34,387 nucleotides of DNA, from positions 1 to 34,387 of the forward strand of contig QMQE01000002.1 in NCBI GenBank assembly GCA_003650445.1, given 5' to 3'. Positions 17,817 to 25,900 of this stretch are shown here, piece after piece. The translations under genes and the position numbers were made by a program. The stretch is from Acidobacteriota bacterium (GTDB lineage Bacteria > Acidobacteriota > Holophagae > Thermotomaculales > Thermotomaculaceae). Each line of letters starts with the position of its first letter. Position 1 is the stretch's first letter. Under the pieces are notes generated by a model. It did not search any database. It saw only the letters and a program-made list of their open reading frames with translations, and was not told the DNA's origin.

Positions 17817-18137
17817 TCAGCCTTTGACAAGCTGTTCAATCGCTTCCTTTACCGTCCATGCGGGTTCAGCTTCCTTCATCTGAATCCCCGCAGTTTGCAA
17901 TACCTGTGCGGCCTTCGGCCCGAAATGGCCTGAAATCACCATTTCCACACCCTTATCCGCGATAAACTGGGCAGTCTGTGTGCCGGCCCCCTGGGCCAAC
18001 GCGATATTTTCACCGTTTCCGGTATATTCGGAATCTCCGGATTCAGTGTCATAAAAAACAAACCCCTGTGCCCGTCCAAACCGGGGATCAATCTTATCTT
18101 CCATTGTCTTTCCAAGTGTACTTACTGCAACTTTCAT
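17817..18137 (-). CDS. NifX/NifB-like (ORP-like) Fe-Mo cofactor-binding-family protein
   Basis: MKVAVSTLGKTMEDKIDPRFGRAQGFVFYDTESGDSEYTGNG...; start trimmed from 18269 so it does not overlap the DUF134 gene. Confidence 0.85.
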   Translation of the reverse strand: MKVAVSTLGKTMEDKIDPRFGRAQGFVFYDTESGDSEYTGNGENIALAQGAGTQTAQFIADKGVEMVISGHFGPKAAQVLQTAGIQMKEAEPAWTVKEAIEQLVKG

Positions 18138-18156
18138 GATGCATTTCTCCTCTTTT

Positions 18157-18534
18157 TTATCTTCTTTTGCTACCACAACGGTGACGGCCCATCCCTCTGC
18201 CACGGGGCATTTCCCATCCACAATCATCACAACGGCCCCGGTTAACCACCTCCACGTTTCCACCCTCAATCACCAGTGCCTTTCCAGTGACAATGGCATC
18301 GGCAACCTTGCGCCGGGCCGTCTCCACCAGCCGGGAAAGGGTGGGCCGGGAAATCTCGATCAACGCCGCCGCACCTTCATGGTCCATACCCTCAAAATCC
18401 ACGAGGCGAAGGGCCTCGAACTCATCCAGCGCCAAGATTATCTGATCCATCTCCATTGCGGGAATTCCCACCGCCTTGAACATCCTGAATCCCGGCTCCA
18501 TTCCAACGAACCGGAGTTTCCTTGGTCGCGCCAT
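18157..18534 (-). CDS. DUF134 (UPF0251) family HTH DNA-binding protein
   Basis: MARPRKLRFVGMEPGFRMFKAVGIP...ILALDEFEALRLVDFEGMDHEGAAALIEISRPTLSRLVETARRKVADAI; Cys/His-rich tail. Confidence 0.85.
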   Translation of the reverse strand: MARPRKLRFVGMEPGFRMFKAVGIPAMEMDQIILALDEFEALRLVDFEGMDHEGAAALIEISRPTLSRLVETARRKVADAIVTGKALVIEGGNVEVVNRGRCDDCGWEMPRGRGMGRHRCGSKRR

Positions 18535-18557
18535 CCTTCACCTCCATACCCAATGTA

Positions 18558-18573
18558 ATGAACATATGTTCAT
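18558..18573. promoter_or_regulatory. 16-bp perfect palindrome ATGAACATATGTTCAT, candidate operator
   Basis: Lies in the 17-nt spacer of TTGCAT-N17-TACATT on the minus strand upstream of the DUF134 gene. Confidence 0.65.
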
Positions 18574-18654
18574 AATGCAAGCTTTTTCTAAAAAATTTTC
18601 ACAAAAATGACAAAACCGTACAATCTGAGCCTTTCTCATCCGAGTGAGCAGAAA

Positions 18655-18680
18655 TAGGAGTAGGAGCAGGGGGAAGAAAA
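18655..18680 (+). repeat. Degenerate copy of the GGAGTA array
   Basis: TAGGAGTAGGAGCAGGGGGAAGAAAA. Confidence 0.55.
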
Positions 18681-18807
18681 ATCAAAGATCTGGCCATCCT
18701 CCTTATCACCTGTCGTGCTTCACTCATCCCAGATTCTTTTACTGAAGATTCAGGATGTGCCTGCGGCAGGAGCTGCGGCTGCAATAGCTGAAAAGGACCA
18801 CACGGAT

Positions 18808-18838
18808 AAAAAAAAGGGGGCGAAATTCGCCCCCTTTT
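18808..18838 (-). terminator. Rho-independent terminator of the 2-hydroxyacid dehydrogenase gene
   Basis: Minus strand GGGGGCGAA T TTCGCCCCC followed by a T-run. Confidence 0.8.
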
Positions 18839-18858
18839 CAGTTTCATAGGTAAAATAT

Positions 18859-19785
18859 TTACTTGTTGACCTGAAAGGTGGTGTCACCTTTCTCAAAGAA
18901 ACCGAGAATCTGGTTGGCAGCGGCAAGTGCAGCGTTCACATTTGCTTCCAGTGTCTGCGCCCCCATCTTCTTTGCAGTGAAAAATACACGATCCGGGTAC
19001 TGAGCCAGGAGTTCATCTTTGCAATCCGGTGCAATATCAGACACATAGCGGAAATCCGGTCGTTTTTCCAGCATTTTCTTCAGTCCCTCTTCGTCAATCA
19101 CTTCCTTCCTCGCCGTATTGATTACCGTTGCTCCCTCCTTCATCCGGGACATCAGGGGAAAATTGATGGACTTGATGGTGGGCTTGATTGCCGGGATGTG
19201 CAATGAAACATAGTCCGAGCGATCATACAGCACTTCCACTGAATCCACCGGTTCTACATCATCTTTCCGAATGGTATCCGCTGGGACAAAAGGGTCATAG
19301 GCCAGTACCTCCATGCCAAAACCGCGGGCAATCCGTGACACATTCCGCCCCACATTGCCGTAAGCCTGCAAGCCCAGGGTCTTGCCCTTCAGTTCAGTAC
19401 CGGCTTTCCCGGAATACGCCCGCCTGGCCATGTAAATCATCAGGCCAAACACCAGCTCCGCCACTGCGTTGGAATTCTGCCCGGGGGTATTCATCACCAC
19501 AATTCCCTTTTCGGATGCGGCTTCCAGATCCACATTGTCGTATCCTGCACCGGCCCGGACTACAATCTTGAGGTTCGGGGCATTGTCCATCACTTCCCTC
19601 GTTACCTTGTCGCTGCGTATAATCAGTGCTTCCACATCCGACACAGCATTGACAAAGGCCTGCTGATCCGGATAATTCTCCAGAACCTGCAGTTCATACC
19701 CTGCGCCTTCCATTATCTTCCGAATCCCGTCCACAGCAATTGAAGCAAACGGCTTAACTGTCGCAACCATTACTTTTTTTGACAT
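18859..19785 (-). CDS. D-isomer-specific 2-hydroxyacid dehydrogenase (phosphoglycerate dehydrogenase-like, no ACT domain)
   Basis: MSKKVMVATVKPFASIAVDGIRKIME...; 'IVVRAGAGYDNVDLEAASEKGIVVMNTPGQNSNAVAEL'; start trimmed to the ATG behind GAGGGGAATC. Confidence 0.85.
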   Translation of the reverse strand: MSKKVMVATVKPFASIAVDGIRKIMEGAGYELQVLENYPDQQAFVNAVSDVEALIIRSDKVTREVMDNAPNLKIVVRAGAGYDNVDLEAASEKGIVVMNTPGQNSNAVAELVFGLMIYMARRAYSGKAGTELKGKTLGLQAYGNVGRNVSRIARGFGMEVLAYDPFVPADTIRKDDVEPVDSVEVLYDRSDYVSLHIPAIKPTIKSINFPLMSRMKEGATVINTARKEVIDEEGLKKMLEKRPDFRYVSDIAPDCKDELLAQYPDRVFFTAKKMGAQTLEANVNAALAAANQILGFFEKGDTTFQVNK

Positions 19786-19818
19786 GATTCCCCTCCATTT
19801 CACATAAGAACTCACCCG

Positions 19819-19904
19819 TTAACTGTAACGCACCACTCTCCCCTTGTCAAAGAGTTAAGGGGAAGTGTTCTGTGCGCCTGCGGCGCCTGTATTCTGTGTT
19901 CTGA
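19819..19904 (-). repeat. 86-bp direct repeat, copy 1; contains promoter TTGACA-N17-TACAGT on the minus strand
   Basis: 85/86 identical to 21494..21579; -35 at 19850..19845, -10 at 19827..19822; hairpin GCGCC TGC GGCGC at 19874..19886. Confidence 0.9.
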
Positions 19905-19986
19905 GGGATAAGAATGGGAATGAGAGTGCGGAAAGAGTACATGTAAGTATCCAGATAATTCCAGAGCTGTTTCAATCGGCTCATTG

Positions 19987-20607
19987 TCATTTTTTCTCAA
20001 GTGTTTTTTTCAGCTCGGCAATTAACTTTTTTGATTTTTCAGGAATATGACAATCAAAACCCGAATCGGTCTTTTCAGTGGCAATCGTCCGTGTTAAACG
20101 TTCCAATTCCTCAGTCCCATGCAATTTTTCAATACCGATGCACGCAATGAATGCCCTCAAAAATGACAGGATGTGAGTCCAGTGGTTATATCCTTCTGGG
20201 GCCTGAATTTGCTCTCGCCAATCACCTACCCTTAATTGGATTTCTTTACCCTGCAACCATCTAATTTTGAGCCATGGATCCCTGTTTTTTATCCGAAGTT
20301 CAAATACAAAAGAATCCACATTATTCTTGTGCAATTTCCTTGTTGAAAACAGGCTTTTCATCAAAATCAATTCCTGGTCTGTATCAAAGCTAATTTTGTG
20401 TGCTTCTGTAGTAAGACTTTTAAGGGCCTTGGGCGTACCAGCCAGGAAAAGAACAGCCAGAACAATCAAGTTTTCGTATCCTTGAATGCCTGGCCTGTCA
20501 GAATGGACAACAAAAAAGACCAGAATAGTGGGAAGTATCAACCCGATAAATATGTTCCCATACAGGACAAGAGATAGTTTTTTGAAGATCATGATCTTTT
20601 TTCCCAT
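19987..20607 (-). CDS. Hypothetical membrane protein (two N-terminal TM segments plus possible PH-like soluble domain)
   Basis: MGKKIMIFKKLSLVLYGNIFIGLILPTILVFFVVHSDRPGIQGYENLIVLAVLFLAGTPKAL... Confidence 0.6.
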   Translation of the reverse strand: MGKKIMIFKKLSLVLYGNIFIGLILPTILVFFVVHSDRPGIQGYENLIVLAVLFLAGTPKALKSLTTEAHKISFDTDQELILMKSLFSTRKLHKNNVDSFVFELRIKNRDPWLKIRWLQGKEIQLRVGDWREQIQAPEGYNHWTHILSFLRAFIACIGIEKLHGTEELERLTRTIATEKTDSGFDCHIPEKSKKLIAELKKTLEKK

Positions 20608-20642
20608 ATTTTACCTTTCTCAAAATGGATAATGTAAGTGTT

Positions 20643-21029
20643 TCAATCTAAACCCAGACTACCGGAATCCGGTCTGATATCCGAATTCCTTCCAGACTTG
20701 TCGTGGATGAGATCAGCTTTTGTAAACAATGGAACGCTTACAAGATCAATGTGCTTTTTCAAAGCTGCTTTTGTAATTTGCGCATACGCCAGCACATCCA
20801 CTTTCAAGGCCAGACTGCTCTCAGCGAAAAGTGTCCATAGCCGGTCTGTTGCTTTTTTGTCAATGTCGCCCCTCAACACAAGGTCAATATCCGAGTTCGG
20901 GCGGTGCGTGCCCTGTGCCCTTGACCCGAATAAATCGACTCGGTCTATCCTGTCGGCAAACGGTGCCAGGATCTCCCGGATTATCTCCAGTTGTTGTTTT
21001 GATAATCCATTGTCCATCTTTTTATTCAC
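20643..21029 (-). CDS. mntA: MNT-type nucleotidyltransferase, MntA-like antitoxin
   Basis: 'DLFGSRAQGTHRPNSDIDLVL' matches GSX10DXD; overlaps the upstream HEPN gene by 8 nt. Confidence 0.8.
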   Translation of the reverse strand: MNKKMDNGLSKQQLEIIREILAPFADRIDRVDLFGSRAQGTHRPNSDIDLVLRGDIDKKATDRLWTLFAESSLALKVDVLAYAQITKAALKKHIDLVSVPLFTKADLIHDKSGRNSDIRPDSGSLGLD

Positions 21030-21456
21030 GACCCTCTTCTTCCTGTGAGAATTGTAAAAGCTTAAAGTAAATCTCTTCCATCGCCGGCAGATAATGGGTC
21101 TTTATATCTTCAATAACACTTTCAAACTGTGCCAGATCGTAGGTGTGTGACATTTTGTTCCTGGCATCCAGCGCGTCCATCCATACCTGACCGTCGTTGA
21201 TTAGTTTTGCGGCAAAGGCTTCTCGGATTACGCTCCGTGGTGTTACCTGGGGAATTACCACGTTCTGGAATTCCAGATAATCTTTCAATGTCTTCCATGC
21301 AAGCTCAATGCTATACTCAAAACGCTGGATAACGCCTTCCTTCTCAAGTTGGTTAAGCCCTTTCTCATCCTTTTGCTTCATTGCCTCTCTTAACAAAACA
21401 TAAGCCCGCTGAAAATTATCAAAGCGATACAACCATCGAGGTTTTTCATCTGGCAC
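21022..21456 (-). CDS. hepT: HEPN / nucleotidyltransferase substrate-binding protein, HepT-like toxin
   Basis: 'DARNKMSHTYD' matches RX4HXY; GTG start at 21456 behind GGGAGG, replacing the ORF start at 21525 that lies in the repeat. Confidence 0.8.
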   Translation of the reverse strand: MPDEKPRWLYRFDNFQRAYVLLREAMKQKDEKGLNQLEKEGVIQRFEYSIELAWKTLKDYLEFQNVVIPQVTPRSVIREAFAAKLINDGQVWMDALDARNKMSHTYDLAQFESVIEDIKTHYLPAMEEIYFKLLQFSQEEEGRE

Positions 21457-21493
21457 TTCATACCTCCCTGAACAATATTCTCTAAATTCTTTC

Positions 21494-21579
21494 TTAACTG
21501 TAACGCACCACTCTCCCCTTGTCAAAGAGTTAAGGGGAAGTGTTCTGTGCGCCTGCGGCGCCTGTATTCAGTGTTCTGA
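21494..21579 (-). repeat. 86-bp direct repeat, copy 2; contains promoter TTGACA-N17-TACAGT on the minus strand
   Basis: One mismatch to copy 1 (t19895 vs a21570); -35 at 21525..21520, -10 at 21502..21497. Confidence 0.9.
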
Positions 21580-21711
21580 AAGAAAGGGAAAAGAACTGAT
21601 ATCCATTGATAAGTTCCCGTTACAGTTCCAGTTTCTCTATTTTTTCTGTCAGAAAACAGAACATATCTTTATTTAATTAAACTCAATTCCAACCTTTCCC
21701 CCACTTCAGCT

Positions 21712-22713
21712 CTACACGCCGCGGAAATCCGGTTCCGGGCTCGGACGGTTGTCGACAATGGTTTCAAGCCGGCCCATCACATCGTCTGTCAGAAGCGACA
21801 CATCATCCAGCGCCTTCATGTTTTCCACCACTTGTTCCGGACGGGACGCCCCGGTAATAACGGTGGAAACATGGGGGTTTTTCAAACACCATGCCAGGGC
21901 CAGGCGAGCAAGGGAAATCCCCAGTTCATCTGCCACTACCTGCAGTTTACGGGCCTTCTCAATTTTCACTTTACCCTCTGGAGTGTCCATGATGCTTTCT
22001 TTCAGCCACTTGTAGCTTGAAAGAGACAGACGGCTGCCTTTCGGAATTCCATTACTGTATTTGCCGGTGAGGATGCCGCTGGCCAGCGGACTCCAGATGG
22101 TCGTTCCCAGCCCAATCCGGTCATAGAGCCGGATATATTCTTTTTCAATCCGCTCTCGCCTCAGGAGATTGTACTGGGACTGTTCCATCAGCGGCGGTAC
22201 CATGCCATTTGCCCTTGCGATGTGCCAGGCATCCATGATCATGTCTGCCGGCCACTCGGACGTTCCCCAGTACATCGCCTTGCCTTCCCGAATCAGCTGA
22301 TTCATGGCACGGACGGTTTCTTCCACCGGGGTAAAAAAATCCGGCCGATGGCAGAATACAAGGTCCACATAATCCATTCCCAACCGGCCTAAAGCAGCGT
22401 CCATTCCCTCCTTAACGTGTTTTGCATGTACACCCTTATCATTGGGGCCAACACCTCCCCAGAAGATTTTCGTACTAATCACAAGGTCGGAGCGTTTCCA
22501 TCCCAGTTTACGGATGATCCGGCCCATCATTTCCTCTGCCACACCGTGGCCGTACACCTCTGCATTATCAAAGAAATTGACCCCCGCGTCATAGGCCGCC
22601 TTCATGCAGGCCTCTGCCGTTTCATCTCCAATCTGGTCCCCGAATGTCACCCAGGCCCCGAAACTCAACGCCGAAACCCGAAGGCCCGATCTTCCCAGTT
22701 GACGATATTCCAT
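21712..22713 (-). CDS. Aldo/keto reductase (Kv-beta/YghZ-like)
   Basis: MEYRQLGRSGLRVSALSFGAWVTFG...'FFDNAEVYGHGVAEEMMGR'...'RPEQVVENMKALD'. Confidence 0.9.
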   Translation of the reverse strand: MEYRQLGRSGLRVSALSFGAWVTFGDQIGDETAEACMKAAYDAGVNFFDNAEVYGHGVAEEMMGRIIRKLGWKRSDLVISTKIFWGGVGPNDKGVHAKHVKEGMDAALGRLGMDYVDLVFCHRPDFFTPVEETVRAMNQLIREGKAMYWGTSEWPADMIMDAWHIARANGMVPPLMEQSQYNLLRRERIEKEYIRLYDRIGLGTTIWSPLASGILTGKYSNGIPKGSRLSLSSYKWLKESIMDTPEGKVKIEKARKLQVVADELGISLARLALAWCLKNPHVSTVITGASRPEQVVENMKALDDVSLLTDDVMGRLETIVDNRPSPEPDFRGV

Positions 22714-22777
22714 CCCGTTTCCTCCCGTAGCTTTTTGTTCCCACCCTTTCCTGCAATTGTATCATCTCAATGGGAAA

Positions 22778-22809
22778 GTAGGGGTAGGAGTTGGAGTAGG
22801 GGTAAGAAA
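22778..22809 (+). repeat. GGAGTA/GGGGTA degenerate hexamer array
   Basis: GTAGGGGTAGGAGTTGGAGTAGGGGTAAGAAA. Confidence 0.75.
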
Positions 22810-22813
22810 GAAG

Positions 22814-22848
22814 CAAAAAAAAGGCAGGGAACATCTGGTTCCCTGCCT
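22814..22848 (-). terminator. Rho-independent terminator of the tricorn protease gene
   Basis: Minus strand GGCAGGGAAC CAGAT GTTCCCTGCC TTTTTTTT. Confidence 0.85.
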
Positions 22849-22901
22849 TTGACTTAAGCTTGTCTGGTCTTGACCTTTTCCGGCCTTAACCTTTTCTCCA
22901 C

Positions 22902-25900
22902 TTACCGGTGCCGGATGGTGGTTTTCACCTTCGGGAAAACGGGTTTTGCGTTGATTTCACCGGTCAGCACTTCAATGGCCTTGTTCAACTGAGCGTCCAC
23001 TCCCTTTGCAAGGTCGTTGGGATTGTTGTGGACAATAATATCGGGAATAGCACCCCGGCTTTCCAGTTGATTGCCGTTGACATCCCAGATGCCAATGAAG
23101 GTCTTGCGAATGGAGCCGCCGTCAATGAGTCCGTGCTCGTTGACCGCAACGACAAAGCCCAGGGTCTGTTCACCGATGAGCTTGCCCAGCCCCAGCACTT
23201 TGAAGGCGTTGGGAAATACCTCCGCGTCGGAGTAGGAATGCTCGTTGCAGAGCACGACCACTTTTCCGCGAAAAAGATTGGACGGCCGGGGCATGTCCAG
23301 CCCGTCCCGCATCCGGGTAACCTGGTATTGGCGCCGTTCCAGATAGTCAATGAGCTGAGGGTCAATCCCGCCACCACCGTTGAAGCGGACATCGAGGATT
23401 AGCCCTTCCTTGTCAAAATAGGCCTGGATGGCATTGAGAAAGGTATTGAGTTGTGCTCCCATCATGTAGTTGAGGTGAATGTAACCAATCCGGCCGTGGG
23501 ATTTTTCTTCCACCAGTTTCCGGTTGCTTTCCACCCAGTTGAGGTAGCGCAAGCGGTATTCGGAGGAAACCGGCTTGACTTTTACTTCCCAGGCGCCCTT
23601 CACTTCAGGCTTGTCATTGACTTTCAGGAAAACGGTTTTTCCGATGGTGTTGAGCAGGTACATGTGATAATCCACGTTTGTGTGGACAGTGGAACCGTCA
23701 ATTGAAATAAGGTAATTCCCCGGTTTTACTTTCTGCCACGGATGGCCCAGCGGTGCCTTGTATTCGCTGTAAAAGGGGTTTCCGGCGTAAATCTTATCAA
23801 ATTTGTAGAACCCGGATTTATCCGGAATGAGCTGTGCGCCGAGGGTGCCGATACTGACCCGTTTCGGATGGGGCATGTCCCCGCCACGGGCACCCTGGTG
23901 GGATGCGTTCAGCTCACCAACCAGCTGTACCAACACCCGATTTACGTCGCTCCGGGTCTGGCAGTAGTCAATCAGTTTGCCATATTTTGTCTTCATTGCC
24001 GGCCAGTCCACGCCGTGGATATCCGGATCATAAAAATTATCCCGGATCAGGCGCCAGCTTTCGTTAAATATCTGGTGCCATTCGGCTTTACGGTCTAAGT
24101 GCATGGAGAGTTTCGCCAGTGAAATTCGTCCATCTTTCCCCGCTGGCCGCCCGGCCGCAATAATCTGGAAACTCCCCTTTTTCGCCAGCAACAGTTTTTT
24201 ACCATCGTGAGAAATGGTAAATCCCTGAATCCCCTTTGCAATAGAGGTCAGCTTTTCCTTCTTGATATTGTAGAGGTAGAGGTCAAATCCCATGTGAAAA
24301 TCCATCTTTTTGCCGGCACTGAGTTTCTGCTCCTTTGGCATAAAGCCGATGTACAGGCCTTCTTTTGCCGCTTTCAGATTCACATAGCGATATCCGGTGA
24401 CGGGCAAGAGCTGGACGCGGTTCATGATACCGTCAAAATCAATATTGACGGTAACTTTGCCGTCTTTCTTTTTATCGCCTTTCTTGCTCTTTTCCTCCGC
24501 TTTTTCCTTCTGGCCTTTCTTGTTGTCTGCTTTTTCAACCTTCCTGGTGTCTTTTTTCTCCACAACTTTTTCTTCGTCCCAGTCCTTTGCCAGGGGGTCT
24601 TTGTCCTCTTTGGCCAAACTCATCATGGCAATACGGGCATTCGCCCCTTCCCGGTCAGTGACAAAATAGAGGTATTTCCCGTCTGTAGAAAAAGTCGGAT
24701 TGTGGTTCTGCTCAAAGGAACGGAAAAGCAGATGGTCTTTGCCTGCTGCCAGGTTGTACACGTGGATTTCAGGCACCAGGTTGCTACCAAGGATGGTATA
24801 GGCAATCCAGGCGGAGTCCGGTGACCAGGAATAATCCATCTGCCCGTAGCGTTTGGACCTGTTCACCAGCGTCTCTTTCTTTGTTTCGGTATTGTATACC
24901 CATAGGGCAAAATCGTTGGACTGGTAGGACAGGTATTTCCCATCCGGCGACCACATCAGGTCTTGCAGAAATTTGCTCTTATGACTGGTCAATTTTACAG
25001 GAGCTGTCTTTGCAAATTGATCCACCAGATAGATATTGTCCGCAATACCGTCCCTGTCGGAAATGAAGGCAATCTTTCCGCCGTTCGGTGACCACACCGG
25101 CTCGGTATCTTTTGAAGCACAATTGAAGGTCAGTTCCCGGATTTCTCCGTTCTTTGCCGGTGCGGAAAATACCTCGCCCCTGGCGGAGAATACCACCCGT
25201 TTTCCGGTGGTGGAAATGTCATAGGTATCGAGAAATTTCACCGGGTTGACAAATTCATAGCTGGGAACTACGTTCTGAACCGTATCCGGAACCTTGATTT
25301 CGTTGGTTTTCCCGGTCTGAATATTGTAGGCGTAGATACCGGCATTGCACTCGAAGACAATCCGTTTCCGGTCGGAGGAGAGGGACGGCCATTGAACATT
25401 GTCTTTTTTAAAATTGGTGAGCCGAACCTGCTTCTTTGTTTTCAGGTCCATGCGGTAGAGGTTTGCCATTGCGCCCTTTTCAGAGACAAAATAGACATTG
25501 TTCCCTACCCACATAGGCCAAGATTCATTTGTTAAAGTATTTGTTAGATTTACGTACTTTCCCGTTTTCTTCGTGTACATCCAGATGTCAGTGTTGGCAG
25601 TGCCCTTATAGCGCTTCCACCACCAGAAGTACAGGGAATGCCGATTCAGGACATAGCCATCCCCCTTGTCATTGAAGCAGAGGGTGGACGCCTGGTCCAC
25701 CGGCAGTACCTCCGGCAATCCGCCTTCAATGCTGACTTTGAAAATACGGGCGAAAAATGGTGAAAAAGAGGCCGCACGGGACAGGAAATAGATTCCCTTT
25801 CCGTCATTGGACCACTCCAGCATCGCCGCACCCTCCGGCTCAAAGGTCAACTGGCGTACGGTTCCCCCCGCTGACGGAATGAGGTAAACATTGGGATTGC

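Noticed and set aside
21457-21525. N-terminal extension of the HEPN ORF (MTRGEWCVTVKK...)
   Set aside because: It reads through the promoter part of the 86-bp repeat; GTG at 21456 has the RBS.
19819-21579. Composite transposon or IS bounded by the 86-bp repeats
   Set aside because: No transposase or integrase between the copies, no terminal inverted repeats, and no obvious target-site duplication in the flanks.
24207-24824. 205-aa plus-strand ORF with hydrophobic stretch opposite the tricorn gene
   Set aside because: The hydrophobic 'FLFIAFLALFLRFFLLAFLVV' is the antisense of the Lys-rich linker, not a real TM protein.
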